Counted from the first letter of the stretch, positions 17,615 through 25,344 are shown. The stretch: DNA of 64,000 nucleotides from Nocardioides luti (GCF_014212315.1 NZ_JACKXE010000001.1:2976001-3040000); one strand, 5' to 3'. Notes: generated by a model not told the origin, from the letters alone. A program made the numbers and translations.

Positions 17615-17818
17615 GTGCGCGCGTTCCTGGTCGTCTGCCTCTTCGGCATCATCAGCGCGCTGACGCTGCTGCTCCTGGCCGGGCACGGCCCCTGGGCGGG
17701 CCACACCATCTGGCGGATGGATGCCGCCCACGGCATGAACGTGGGCGACATCCCCGTGCTCGGCATGTGGGGGATCGGGTCGCTGTTCTGCCTGGTGCTG
17801 CTCTGGCGGGAGAGCTAG
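17615..17818 (+). CDS. Small two-helix membrane protein, function unknown
   Basis: 67 aa from the GTG at 17615. Two hydrophobic segments: residues about 4-22 (LVVCLFGIISALTLLLLAG) and about 47-63 (VLGMWGIGSLFCLVLLW). No catalytic motif. It lies 41 bp after ygfZ in the same direction. Its TAG stop shares the four bases CTAG with the stop of the convergent mshD. The call rests on hydrophobic pattern and frame. No function can be assigned. Confidence 0.6.
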   Translation: MRAFLVVCLFGIISALTLLLLAGHGPWAGHTIWRMDAAHGMNVGDIPVLGMWGIGSLFCLVLLWRES

Positions 17819-18636
17819 GCCCTCTCGTACATCACGTGCGTGTCGGCCGCCGCATGGGCGAAGCCCAGCCCGGAGTAGACCGCGACCGCCGGGGCGTTGT
17901 CCGACTCGACGTACAGCAGCACCTCGGCGACGCCCAGCCCCGCCAGGTGGTGCAGCCCGGCGAGCGTGAGCAGCTTGCCGAGGCCACGACCCTGCGCGCC
18001 GGGGTCGATGCCCACGACGTACACCTCGCCCAGCGCGGCCGAGTGCTGCTTGGTCCAGTGGAAGCCCAGCATCCGCTCGCCGTCCGTCGCGACGAGCAGC
18101 CCGTCGGGGGAGAACCACGGCTCCGCCATCCGCTCGGCCAGGTTGGCGGCGTCCATCGACCCCTGCTCGGGGTGGTGCGCGAAGGCCGCGGCGTTCACGC
18201 GCAGCAGCTCGGCCTCGTCGCCGGGACGGAAGGACCGGACGGGTACGTCGCTCGCGGGCAGCTCCGGGAGCGGGTCGGCCGTCGCACGGCGCATCACCCA
18301 GAGCTCGCGCACCTTCGCGAAGCCGCGCGACGCGGCGAGCCGGTCGGCCGCGGGGTGGTGGCCGTGCGACCACGCACTGAGTTGTCCCGTCCGCCCGCCG
18401 CCTGCCCGGGCGTCCAGCGCCTCGTCCAGCAGGCTCGTCCCGACGCCCCGGCCCCGCGCGTCCGGGTGCACGACCAGCGTCAGCTCGTCCCCGATCACCA
18501 GCGCGACCCCGCCCTCGCGCTCGAAGCGCTGCACGCTGTCGGGCCGGTGCCGGAGCGCCAGCCAGGTCGCCTCGTCCAGCGGGGCGGCTCCGTCGGCGGA
18601 CTCGGCGGCGGCCGCGAGGGCCTCGAGGTCGGTCAC
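17815..18636 (-). CDS. mshD: Mycothiol synthase
   Basis: 273 aa with two GNAT acetyltransferase domains. Acetyl-CoA loops are visible in both: HPDARGRGVGTSLLDEAL (about residues 57-74) and DPGAQGRGLGKLLTLAGL in the second half. HTKQH-like HWTKQHSAALGEVYVVGI is typical of MshD. It acetylates Cys-GlcN-Ins to mycothiol, the main actinobacterial thiol. GTG start at 18636, convergent with the small membrane protein and sharing CTAG. Transcribed alone. Confidence 0.93.
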   Translation of the reverse strand: MTDLEALAAAAESADGAAPLDEATWLALRHRPDSVQRFEREGGVALVIGDELTLVVHPDARGRGVGTSLLDEALDARAGGGRTGQLSAWSHGHHPAADRLAASRGFAKVRELWVMRRATADPLPELPASDVPVRSFRPGDEAELLRVNAAAFAHHPEQGSMDAANLAERMAEPWFSPDGLLVATDGERMLGFHWTKQHSAALGEVYVVGIDPGAQGRGLGKLLTLAGLHHLAGLGVAEVLLYVESDNAPAVAVYSGLGFAHAAADTHVMYERA

Positions 18637-18673
18637 CCCGCCACTCTAGGAGCCTCGGGTGCGGCTGCTTCGA

Positions 18674-18720
18674 GAGCGAGGAGTCTGAGGCGCACGTGCT
18701 GCGCCCCAGACTCCTCGCTC
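18674..18720. repeat. 21-bp hairpin downstream of the second nuclease-like gene
   Basis: Arms 18674-18694 and 18700-18720 pair with one mismatch around the loop CGTGC. Arm sequence includes GAGCGAGGAGTCTG. The right arm overlaps the stop codon of the minus-strand gene at 18719. A closely similar hairpin (19762-19806) lies on the other side of that gene; the TGCGCCxCAGACTCCTCGCT arm matches at 19 of 20 bases. It may work as a terminator for both neighbours. Confidence 0.85.
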
Positions 18721-19696
18721 AGGCAGCCGGCCGGTCGAGGGCAGCGACGGCACAGTCCGGACCGCAGGCGACCGGTGCCCCGGTCCAGCCGCGCCGCTGG
18801 AGGATCCGTGCCAGTCGCGCCGCGGTCCGGCACTCGGTGCCGTACACCTGCCGCCACCGGAGTCGCACCGCTTCCCGGCCGTCCGCGTGGTCGTCGAGGT
18901 CGCGGTCCGCGTCGCGCCCGGTGGCGTCCCAACCCGTGTGGCCGGCCCGGCCGTCCAGCTCGACCACCAGCCCGAACGCCACGTACTCCACGTCGCGGTA
19001 CTCCCGCCCCTCCGCGCGTCGCGGCCGCTGCCGCCGCCCCTCGGGCAGGCCGTGCGCTCGCTCCACGCGGGTGAGGAAGCCGTGCTCCAGGACCGAGCAG
19101 GTGCCACGCTCGAGGTCGTCCAGGAGCCGCGTCAGGAAGGCCCGGTCGCGGGTGCGTGATCGCGCGGCGAGTGCGGTGCGCAGCCGCGCCGCCGTCGTAC
19201 GCCGTCCGCCGACCGCGTCGGTCAGCACGCGCACCGCGTCCAACCGCGTCGGTGCGCGGTGGGCGAGCTCCAGGGCGGTCGCCTCGGTGCGCACGCGTGG
19301 GGGAGAGGCGTTCTCCTGGACCTGGGCGGCGAGCCCGACGACGCGGTGCACGCGGACCCCCGGCTGGTCGGCGAGGCGGCGTGCGGCCTCGACGGCGACG
19401 TGGACGACCGCGTCGCCCGGAAGCGGTGCACCAGCCGACCCGTCAGCCGCCCACGCGGACTCCAGGCACAGCGCCGCGCCCGGTCCTGCGTGGAGAACGG
19501 CCGCCCAGGCCCGCTGGTGCCAGCTCAGTGGGCCGGTGTGGTCGACGTACACCCCCGGGAGGACGGCCGTGAGCTCACGACGCCGGACCATCCGGTCGAG
19601 GTCGTGCTTGCCCGCCCCCACCTTGCCGAGCAGCTGGCGCCGGGCGACGACACCGGACTGCAGCTCGAGCAGCTCGCGCAGGCGGTCGTGGTCCAC
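18719..19696 (-). CDS. Second DUF559/AbiEi-like protein with nuclease-like C-terminus
   Basis: 325 aa from the GTG at 19696, chosen because VDHDRLRELLELQSGVVARR looks like a family N-terminus. A TTG at 19756 would add 20 residues; neither has a ribosome site. The N-terminal winged-helix region contains LPGVYVDHTGPLSWHQRAWA. The middle contains PTRLDAVRVLTDAVGG. The C-terminus contains SVLEHGFLTRVERAHGLPEG and YRDVEYVAFGLVVELDG, an ExD strand like that of DUF559/Vsr-type nucleases. It is diverged from the gene at 3758-4807 but has the same domain order. It is likewise enclosed by a matched hairpin pair. Function unknown; nuclease activity inferred. Confidence 0.75.
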   Translation of the reverse strand: MDHDRLRELLELQSGVVARRQLLGKVGAGKHDLDRMVRRRELTAVLPGVYVDHTGPLSWHQRAWAAVLHAGPGAALCLESAWAADGSAGAPLPGDAVVHVAVEAARRLADQPGVRVHRVVGLAAQVQENASPPRVRTEATALELAHRAPTRLDAVRVLTDAVGGRRTTAARLRTALAARSRTRDRAFLTRLLDDLERGTCSVLEHGFLTRVERAHGLPEGRRQRPRRAEGREYRDVEYVAFGLVVELDGRAGHTGWDATGRDADRDLDDHADGREAVRLRWRQVYGTECRTAARLARILQRRGWTGAPVACGPDCAVAALDRPAA

Positions 19697-19761
19697 GTCA
19701 GGAGGCTGCCCAGGGACGCTGGCCGGCTCACCTGCTGCAGGAACACCTGTGGACAACCATC

Positions 19762-19806
19762 AGCGCGGAGTCTGAGCCGCACCAGGTGCGCCGCAGACTC
19801 CTCGCT
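19762..19806. repeat. Hairpin upstream of the second nuclease-like gene
   Basis: Arms 19762-19783 and 19785-19806 pair at most positions, with the core CGGAGTCTG...CAGACTCC. It shares both arms with the hairpin at 18674-18720. It lies between the nuclease-like gene and the GlnR-type gene (stop at 19825), so it could also terminate the latter, which is transcribed toward it. Confidence 0.8.
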
Positions 19807-19824
19807 GTCGTTCCCGACCAGCCG

Positions 19825-20565
19825 TCAGGCGTCCTGCTCCGCACGGTGCAGCGCGTCGGAGGAGTCCTTGATCTCCTTGGCCTCCTTGGTGGGGAGGACG
19901 AACCGGTAGCCGACGTTGCGGACCGTGCCGATGAGCGTCTCGTTCTCGGGGCCGAGCTTCGCGCGGAGGCGCCGCACGTGCACGTCGACGGTGCGGGTGC
20001 CGCCGAAGTAGTCGTAGCCCCACACCTCCTGCAGCAGCTGCTGCCGGCTGAAGACGCGGCCGGGGTGCTGGGCGAGGAACTTGAGGAGCTCGAACTCCTT
20101 GAACGTGAGGTCGAGCGCGCGGCCGCCGATCTTGGCGGTGTACGTCGCCTCGTCGACGACCACCTCGCCGGAGCGGATCACGTGCGACTCGGGGTCGTCG
20201 GCCTCGCGGCGGGCGGCGAGCCGGCCGATCGCCAGCTTGATGCGCGCCTCGAGCTCGGCGGGGCCGCAGGTGTGCAGCACGACGTCGTCCATGCCCCAGT
20301 CGTGGGTGACGACGGCGAGGCCGCCCTCGGTGACGATGAGGAGGACGGGCACGTCGGTGCCGGTGGTGCGGATCAGCCGGCACAGGTCGCGGGCGTGGGC
20401 CAGCTCCTGGCGGCCGTCGACCAGCAGCAGGTCGGCGTCGGGCGCCTCGAGCAGGGCACTGCCCTCGGCGGGGAGGATCTTGACCTGGTGGCCCAGCAGG
20501 GCCAGCCCCGGCAGCACCTCCGTCGAGGGTTGCAGCGCGCTGGTGAGCAGCAGAAGGGTGCTCAT
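19825..20565 (-). CDS. GlnR/OmpR-type winged-helix response regulator
   Basis: 246 aa. The receiver-like N-terminus has [20 protein letters not shown], resembling GlnR-type orphan regulators whose receiver is not conventionally phosphorylated. The OmpR-type DNA-binding domain is clear: [40 protein letters not shown] and GYRF. No sensor kinase gene is adjacent. The ATG at 20565 has a strong GGGAGGAG ribosome site about 5 bases upstream. In other actinobacteria GlnR controls nitrogen genes; that role here is inferred from similarity only. Confidence 0.85.
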   Translation of the reverse strand: MSTLLLLTSALQPSTEVLPGLALLGHQVKILPAEGSALLEAPDADLLLVDGRQELAHARDLCRLIRTTGTDVPVLLIVTEGGLAVVTHDWGMDDVVLHTCGPAELEARIKLAIGRLAARREADDPESHVIRSGEVVVDEATYTAKIGGRALDLTFKEFELLKFLAQHPGRVFSRQQLLQEVWGYDYFGGTRTVDVHVRRLRAKLGPENETLIGTVRNVGYRFVLPTKEAKEIKDSSDALHRAEQDA

Positions 20566-20646
20566 GGGTCTCCTCCCGTAACGGGCGGGGACCAAGACGC
20601 AGCGCTGGGCCTCGGTCGGGTTTCGTCGTGGTGAAGAATACCGAAC

Positions 20647-20949
20647 ATGAGCCTCGACGCGCCGGGAACCGGTCCGGATGAGACGCGGGTCATCCGCGTC
20701 CACTACTGGGCGGCCGCGAAGTCGGCGGCCGGCGTCGCCGGTGACGATCTCCCCGTGGACGGCCCGATCTCGCTCACCGAGGTGCTCCGCCGGGCCGTCG
20801 CCCTGCACCCCGGGACCCGCCTCGGCGCGGTCCTCGGCAGCTGCTCGACCCTGCTCGGCGACCGCCCCGTCTCGGCCGAGGACCCCGACGAGGTCCTGGT
20901 GCCGGTCGGCTCGACCATCGAGTTCCTCCCGCCCTTCGCCGGCGGCTGA
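20647..20949 (+). CDS. MoaD/ThiS-family ubiquitin-like sulfur carrier
   Basis: 100 aa with a beta-grasp pattern and the C-terminal FLPPFAGG. The terminal diglycine is the thiocarboxylation site of MoaD/ThiS carriers. [16 protein letters not shown] is typical of MoaD. No molybdopterin or thiamin genes are nearby, so the partner enzyme is unknown. ATG start, divergent from the GlnR-type gene across 81 bp; only 3 bases separate it from the next gene. Confidence 0.88.
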   Translation: MSLDAPGTGPDETRVIRVHYWAAAKSAAGVAGDDLPVDGPISLTEVLRRAVALHPGTRLGAVLGSCSTLLGDRPVSAEDPDEVLVPVGSTIEFLPPFAGG

Positions 20950-20952
20950 GCC

Positions 20953-21651
20953 GTGCCCTCGCGGCTCACCTCCGCTTCACGGCTGCTGGGGCTGAGCTCC
21001 GCCGCCCGCGCCTGGGACCACCCGGCGTCCGCACCCGACCCCGACGCCCGGATGTTCGGCGAGCTGCACCGCGAGCTCGCGACAGCGCTCCAGGGGCCGC
21101 GCCTGGTGGCTGCGGCCCCGCGGCTGGCCCGGGCGCCGCGCGCCCCGCAGCCCGGTCACGTCGTCGTCGACGTCCCGGGCTGGCGGGCACCGGAGGTGGC
21201 CACGCTGCCGCTGCGCACCTACCTCCGCGCGCTGGGCTACGACGCCCACGGCTGGGGCTTCGGCATCAACCGCGGTGACGCCCGCGCCGACGCGCGCCGG
21301 CTCGGGCAGCAGGTGGCCGGTCTCGCCGAGCAGCACGGGCCGGTCTCGCTGGTCGGTTGGAGCCTGGGCGGCGTGATCGTGCGCGAGGTCGCGCGCCTGC
21401 ACCCGTCGTACGTCGCCTGCGTCGTGACCTACGGCTCGCCGGTGTTCGGCGGCCCCGTCCCGAAGGCGGTGCCGGTGACCGCGATCGTCAGCCGGCGCGA
21501 CGGCATCGTGCCGTGGCGCTCCGCCGTCGACGGCCGCTCGCCGGACGTCGAGCACGTCGAGGTCGACTCCACCCACCTCGGACTGGGCTTCGACCCGGAC
21601 GTCTGGGGCGTCGTCGCCGAGCGGCTCGCCCGCGCGTCCCGCGCCGGTTGA
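20953..21651 (+). CDS. Alpha/beta hydrolase (lipase-like)
   Basis: 232 aa, GTG start, 3 bases after the MoaD/ThiS gene. The nucleophile elbow GWSLGG is at about residue 136, preceded by [16 protein letters not shown] supplies the likely acid, and THLGLG the likely histidine. [20 protein letters not shown] resembles putative triacylglycerol lipases/esterases that scan for a membrane-associated substrate. No signal peptide is evident. Substrate unknown. Confidence 0.8.
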   Translation: MPSRLTSASRLLGLSSAARAWDHPASAPDPDARMFGELHRELATALQGPRLVAAAPRLARAPRAPQPGHVVVDVPGWRAPEVATLPLRTYLRALGYDAHGWGFGINRGDARADARRLGQQVAGLAEQHGPVSLVGWSLGGVIVREVARLHPSYVACVVTYGSPVFGGPVPKAVPVTAIVSRRDGIVPWRSAVDGRSPDVEHVEVDSTHLGLGFDPDVWGVVAERLARASRAG

Positions 21652-21717
21652 GCGTCCCGCCGGGCACAGCCTCGCGCGCCCCGGAATCGAAAGCGTGCAT
21701 CCGTCGTTGAGCACTTC

Positions 21718-22209
21718 ATGACCGCAGGAGCATGGGTACTCGTCGTCGCCGTCGTGGCAGCGCTGTCCTTCGGGCTCTACCGCGCGGCGGTGGACGGCCG
21801 CTTCCGCGGCACGCACCGCGTCCGCGCCGCCGCGGCCGCCACCTCGACCGCGTCCCCGACGTCCGAGCCCGCACCGGCCACCCCCTCGATCGCCGACCTC
21901 GCGGAGTCGCAGGGTCTGGCCCTCGAGCTGGGGGAGCGGGCCACGCTGCTGCAGTTCTCCTCCGCCTTCTGCGCCCCCTGCCGCGCCACCCGCCGCACGC
22001 TCACCGAGGTCGCCGACGTCGTGCCCGGCGTCCGCCACGTCGAGGTCGACGCGGAGCACCACCTCGAGCTGGTGCGCCACCTCGGCGTCCTGCGCACCCC
22101 GACCACGCTGGTGCTCGACGCCCGCGGCGCCGAGGTCACCCGGGCCGCCGGGGCGCCCCGCAAGGAGCAGGTCCTGTCCGCGCTCGCCGGGATCGGCGCT
22201 CAGGGGTAG
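21718..22209 (+). CDS. Membrane-anchored thioredoxin-like protein
   Basis: 163 aa. An N-terminal membrane segment (residues about 5-22) and a short linker rich in Ala, Thr and Pro are followed by a thioredoxin fold with SSAFCAPCRATRR; the CAPC active site is at about residues 84-87. The cis-proline loop is RTPTTLVLD. It probably acts outside the membrane in thiol exchange. It overlaps the convergent dehydratase gene by 10 bp at the C-terminus. ATG start; no strong ribosome site seen. Confidence 0.87.
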   Translation: MTAGAWVLVVAVVAALSFGLYRAAVDGRFRGTHRVRAAAAATSTASPTSEPAPATPSIADLAESQGLALELGERATLLQFSSAFCAPCRATRRTLTEVADVVPGVRHVEVDAEHHLELVRHLGVLRTPTTLVLDARGAEVTRAAGAPRKEQVLSALAGIGAQG

Positions 22210-23216
22210 AGGTAGTCCTCGGACTCCTCGACGCCGGTCTCGAGCCGCCTCATGTCGACCCGCACCATGTGGTCGACCACGGTCTCGAAGTCGTAGGCCG
22301 GCTCCCAGCCGAGCTGCTCGCGCGCCTTGGTCGGGTCGCCGGCGAGGTCGACGACCTCGGCGGGCCGCATCAGCGCCGGGTCCTGCACGACGTACGGCGT
22401 GGGGTCGTCGATGCCGACCGCGAGGAACGCCAGGGCGAGCACGTCCGAGAGCGCGCGTGACACCCCCGTCGCCACGATGAAGTCCGCGGGCTCGTCCTGC
22501 TGGAGCATGAGGTGCATCGACCGGGCGTAGTCGGCCGCGGAGCCCCAGTCGCGCCGGACGTCGAGGTTGCCGAGCGAGACCTGCTCGCGGCGGCCCAGGG
22601 CGATCTCCGCGACCGCCTGGGTGATCTTGCGGGTCACGAACTGCTGCGGTCGCAGCGGGCTCTCGTGGTTGTAGAGCGTGCCGGTGCACGTGAACAGGCC
22701 GTAGGACTCGCGGTAGTTCACCGTCAGGTGGTGGGCGAAGCTCTTGGTCACGGCGTAGGGGCTGCGGGGGTGGTGCGGGGTGCCCTCGGTCTGCGGCTGC
22801 TGGTCGCTGATGCCGAACATCTCCGAGCTCGACGGCTGGAAGTAGCGCGGCGCCGACCCGTGCCGGTCCTGGTGCGCGACGAGCTCCTCGAGGATCCGCA
22901 GCACCGCCATCCCGTTGGTCTCGGCGACCAGCTCGGCCTGGCCCCAGCTGGCGCCGACCGAGGTGAAGCCGGCGAGGTTGTAGACCTCGTCCGGACGGAC
23001 GGTGTCGAGGATCGCGGCGAAGCCGGCCCGGTCGCGCACGTCCAGCTCGCGCAGCTCGACGCCGGAGAGGTACGCCGCGCGGTCGCCGTCGAGGGCGTCC
23101 TCGCGCACGGTGCCGACGACGCGGTAGCCGAGGGTGAGCAGGTGCCGGGCGAGGTAGACGCCGTCCTGGCCGCCGACGCCGAGGACGAGGGCGGTCGGCC
23201 CGGACGCTTCACTCAT
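22200..23216 (-). CDS. GDP-mannose 4,6-dehydratase-like SDR
   Basis: 338 aa. An extended short-chain dehydrogenase: NAD(P)-binding GVGGQDGVYLARHL (GxxGxxG), the YNLAGFTSVGASW strand, SSSEMFG with the catalytic serine, and YAVTKSFAHH with Tyr/Lys. SPLRPQQFVTRKI matches the GMD substrate loop. GMD makes GDP-4-keto-6-deoxymannose, precursor of fucose and rhamnose sugars. The ATG at 23216 is preferred over a GTG three codons earlier. It stands alone, convergent with the thioredoxin gene, so its link to the polysaccharide loci is by inference. Confidence 0.9.
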   Translation of the reverse strand: MSEASGPTALVLGVGGQDGVYLARHLLTLGYRVVGTVREDALDGDRAAYLSGVELRELDVRDRAGFAAILDTVRPDEVYNLAGFTSVGASWGQAELVAETNGMAVLRILEELVAHQDRHGSAPRYFQPSSSEMFGISDQQPQTEGTPHHPRSPYAVTKSFAHHLTVNYRESYGLFTCTGTLYNHESPLRPQQFVTRKITQAVAEIALGRREQVSLGNLDVRRDWGSAADYARSMHLMLQQDEPADFIVATGVSRALSDVLALAFLAVGIDDPTPYVVQDPALMRPAEVVDLAGDPTKAREQLGWEPAYDFETVVDHMVRVDMRRLETGVEESEDYLYP

Positions 23217-23267
23217 GGTGGGCACACCCTAGCCATCACCTCCGGCGTCTTGAAGGGTGGACAGACG

Positions 23268-23282
23268 TCTCGTCTGACGAGA
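23268..23282. promoter_or_regulatory. Perfect 15-base palindrome upstream of the sulfur-operon promoter
   Basis: TCTCGTCTGACGAGA is a 7+1+7 perfect palindrome ending 31 bases before a TACAGT -10 box. It covers the place where an activator or repressor would sit. It also lies about 50 bp upstream of the divergent GMD-like gene, so it could serve either. The regulator is unknown. Confidence 0.45.
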
Positions 23283-23313
23283 TGGAACAAGGCGGGACCG
23301 GGTGGCGTTCTCC

Positions 23314-23319
23314 TACAGT
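23314..23319 (+). promoter_or_regulatory. -10 box for a leaderless transcript of the sulfur operon
   Basis: TACAGT matches TANNNT and ends 7 bases before the ATG at 23327, the spacing expected of a leaderless actinobacterial message. No strong -35 is seen, consistent with activator dependence. In the rest of the 23217-23557 gap, the stretch after the leader (23405-23557) shows no recognisable element apart from the DUF4395 ribosome site. Confidence 0.5.
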
Positions 23320-23326
23320 GCTTCCC

Positions 23327-23404
23327 ATGTCCTCGACCATGCTGACCCGCCGCCGCGCAGTGGACCACTGCCGCGTGCGCTCGTCGCTGTGTCGAATGTC
23401 CTGA
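23327..23404 (+). CDS. Putative 25-residue Cys-containing leader peptide of the sulfur operon
   Basis: A 25-codon frame starting at ATG 23327; an in-frame ATG follows at 23339. The encoded peptide has an LTRRRAVDHCR segment and ends SSLCRMS, with cysteines at positions 15 and 22. It resembles the short actinobacterial leader peptides (LxxRRxVDxxR...C pattern) found before sulfur-assimilation genes, where ribosome stalling at Cys codons is thought to control downstream expression. Downstream are DUF4395, sseA and sseC, a fitting context. No ribosome site; a -10 box lies directly upstream. Not confirmed by any coding statistic here. Confidence 0.6.
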   Translation: MSSTMLTRRRAVDHCRVRSSLCRMS

Positions 23405-23557
23405 CGGGTCGCATCGCCCCAACTGCTCTTTAATCCACCGACTTAGGCGACTAACGTCGGACCGAGAGCCCTCACCCCCGGGCGAGGTCGCGATGACACC
23501 CGGCCGCCGCCCCGCGTCGGCCTCGTCGATCGAGCACGTCGAGATCCCAGGAGAGAC

Positions 23558-24052
23558 ATGTCCACCACCGTGAACCCCAGCACCGCCAGCGGCGCGCGCG
23601 TCGACTCGACCGCCGGCCGCCCGGCGCGCATCGACCCGCGCGGCCCGCAGCTCGGTGCCGCGATCACGTCGGTCGTGCTCGCCGCCGTGCTGCTGCTCGC
23701 CCCCCACCCGGCGGCGGTCGCCCTGCTCGCCGTCCAGGCCGTGCTGTTCGCCACCGGTGCCGCGCTGGGCGTCCAGCGCACGCCGTACGCCTGGCTCTTC
23801 AAGACGTTCGTCCGGCCGCGGCTCGGCGCCCCCGGCGAGCTCGAGGACACCGCCCCGCCGCGCTTCGCGCAGGGCGTGGGCCTGGCCTTCGCCCTCGTCG
23901 GCCTCGTCGGCTTCCTGACCGGCGTGACCGCGGTCGGCCTGGTCGCCACCGGCCTCGCGCTGGTCGCGGCGCTGCTCAACGCGGCCTTCCGCTTCTGCCT
24001 CGGCTGCGAGATGTACCTCCTCATCAAGCGCTTCGCCCCCATCGGTGGTTGA
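23558..24052 (+). CDS. DUF4395 membrane protein
   Basis: 164 aa with about four hydrophobic segments. FCLGCEMYLLIKR near the C-terminus is the conserved cysteine pair signature of DUF4395, a family regularly found beside sulfurtransferases and thioredoxin-like proteins in actinobacteria. A GGAGAG ribosome site lies 4 bases before the ATG. It is the first structural gene of the sulfur operon, 153 bp after the leader peptide. The final Gly-Gly and stop (GGT GGT TGA) are supplied by a palindromic repeat at 24044-24084. Biochemical role not established. Confidence 0.88.
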   Translation: MSTTVNPSTASGARVDSTAGRPARIDPRGPQLGAAITSVVLAAVLLLAPHPAAVALLAVQAVLFATGAALGVQRTPYAWLFKTFVRPRLGAPGELEDTAPPRFAQGVGLAFALVGLVGFLTGVTAVGLVATGLALVAALLNAAFRFCLGCEMYLLIKRFAPIGG

Positions 24053-24084
24053 GGAGGTCGCGCAGCGACCGTCTCGAAACCACC
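24044..24084. repeat. REP-like palindrome overlapping the DUF4395 stop codon
   Basis: A 41-base element, GGTGGTTGAGGAGG at the left and AAACCACC at the right, with stem GGTCGC-GCA-GCGACC. Same family as the copies at 15981, 16038 and 17021. It overlaps the last nine coding bases of DUF4395 and lies 45 bp before sseA, so a hairpin here could affect expression within the operon. Confidence 0.85.
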
Positions 24085-24129
24085 CCAGACCCCACCGCGC
24101 CGGCCGCCGGCGCACAGAAAGGTAATGAC

Positions 24130-24990
24130 ATGAGCCGCGAGAACTCCCTCGTCTCCACCCAGTGGGTGGAGGACCACCTCGACGACCCGCAGGTCGTGAT
24201 CGTCGAGGTCGACGAGGACACCACGTCCTACGACAAGGGCCACATCCGTGGCGCGATCAAGCTCGACTGGACGACCGACCTCCAGGACCAGGTCCGTCGC
24301 GACTTCGTCAACAAGCAGCAGTTCGAGGCCCTGCTCTCCGAGCGCGGCGTCGGCAACGACCACACGGTCGTGCTGTACGGCGGCAACAACAACTGGTTCG
24401 CCGCGTACGCCTACTGGTACTTCACGCTCTACGGCCACGCCGACGTCAAGCTCATGGACGGCGGCCGCAAGAAGTGGGAGCTCGACTCCCGCGAGCTGAC
24501 CGACGAGCTCCCGACGCGTGAGGCCACGACGTACTCCGCCCAGGAGCAGGACACCTCGATCCGCGCCTTCCGCGACGAGGTCGTCGCCGCCATCGGCGCG
24601 CAGAACCTCGTCGACGTGCGCAGCCCCGACGAGTACGCCGGCCGCCTGCTCGCCCCGGCCCACCTCCCGCAGGAGCAGGCCCAGCGCGCCGGCCACGTGC
24701 CGACGTCGGTCAACGTCCCGTGGAGCAAGAACGCCAACGACGACGGGACCTTCAAGTCCGACGACGAGCTCAACGCGCTCTACGAGGAGGTCGGCTTCGA
24801 CACCTGCAAGGACACCATCGCCCTGTGCCGCATCGGTGAGCGCTCGTCGCTGACCTGGTTCGTGCTCAAGGAGCTGCTCGGCCGCGAGAACGTCAAGAAC
24901 TACGACGGCTCGTGGACCGAGTACGGCTCCCTCGTCGGTGTCCCCGTCGCCCTGGGCGACGAGCCCGGCTCGGCCGAGGGCGGCGCCTGA
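24130..24990 (+). CDS. sseA: Thiosulfate sulfurtransferase (tandem rhodanese) SseA
   Basis: 286 aa, two rhodanese domains. The N-terminal domain is inactive-type (DKGHIRGAIKLDWTTDLQD). The C-terminal one carries the catalytic loop ALCRIGERSSLTWF with the persulfide-forming cysteine at residue 233; CRIGERS is typical of the CysA/SseA type in actinobacteria. It transfers sulfane sulfur from thiosulfate to a thiol acceptor. ATG at 24130 with AAAGG about 7 bases upstream. Its TGA stop overlaps the sseC ATG. Confidence 0.94.
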   Translation: MSRENSLVSTQWVEDHLDDPQVVIVEVDEDTTSYDKGHIRGAIKLDWTTDLQDQVRRDFVNKQQFEALLSERGVGNDHTVVLYGGNNNWFAAYAYWYFTLYGHADVKLMDGGRKKWELDSRELTDELPTREATTYSAQEQDTSIRAFRDEVVAAIGAQNLVDVRSPDEYAGRLLAPAHLPQEQAQRAGHVPTSVNVPWSKNANDDGTFKSDDELNALYEEVGFDTCKDTIALCRIGERSSLTWFVLKELLGRENVKNYDGSWTEYGSLVGVPVALGDEPGSAEGGA

Positions 24991-25286
24991 TGTGCGGCGC
25001 CACCGAGGGCGGTCTGTCCCTCGACGGCGTGAACGTCGCCAAGGAGGCCGTGATCCAGGGCCAGGTCCTGCGCGGTGCCGAGCCCGTCGGCAACGCCTAC
25101 GTGCGCCTGCTCGACCGCACCGGTGAGTTCACCGCCGAGGTCCCCACCTCGGCCACCGGCCACTTCCGGTTCTTCGCCGGCGACGGCGAGTGGACGCTGC
25201 GCACGCTCGCGCCGAAGGCCGAGCCCGTGGACAACAAGGTCGTCGCCGCCGTCGGCTCGGTCGCCGAGGTCACCGTCTCCATCTGA
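24990..25286 (+). CDS. sseC: SseC-like protein (DUF1416)
   Basis: 98 aa beginning MCGATEGGLSLDG, with a transthyretin-like beta-sandwich pattern (EAVIQGQVLRGAEPVGNAYV, ATGHFRFFAGDGEWTLRTL). DUF1416/SseC proteins almost always follow sseA (cysA) in actinobacteria. TGATG overlap with sseA implies coupled translation. Its precise role in sulfur metabolism is not known. A strong hairpin 28 bp after the stop ends the operon. Confidence 0.92.
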   Translation: MCGATEGGLSLDGVNVAKEAVIQGQVLRGAEPVGNAYVRLLDRTGEFTAEVPTSATGHFRFFAGDGEWTLRTLAPKAEPVDNKVVAAVGSVAEVTVSI

Positions 25287-25313
25287 GACACAGCAGCACA
25301 GCAGCACAGCAAC

Positions 25314-25344
25314 GAGGCCCCGCCGGAGCACCCGGCGGGGCCTC
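25314..25344 (+). terminator. Terminator of the DUF4395-sseA-sseC operon
   Basis: A perfect 13-bp stem (GAGGCCCCGCCGG with its complement) and a 5-base loop, 28 bp after the sseC stop. No long U tract follows, which is usual in high-GC actinobacteria. It is followed after 49 bp by the VanZ-like start. Confidence 0.8.

Noticed and set aside
22512..23345. A 277-codon forward frame opposite the GMD-like gene
   Set aside because: It is the complement of a complete SDR with all catalytic motifs, and its translation is low complexity.
25289..25313. CAGCACAG tandem-like repeat after sseC
   Set aside because: About three short units only; likely incidental low-complexity sequence before the terminator.
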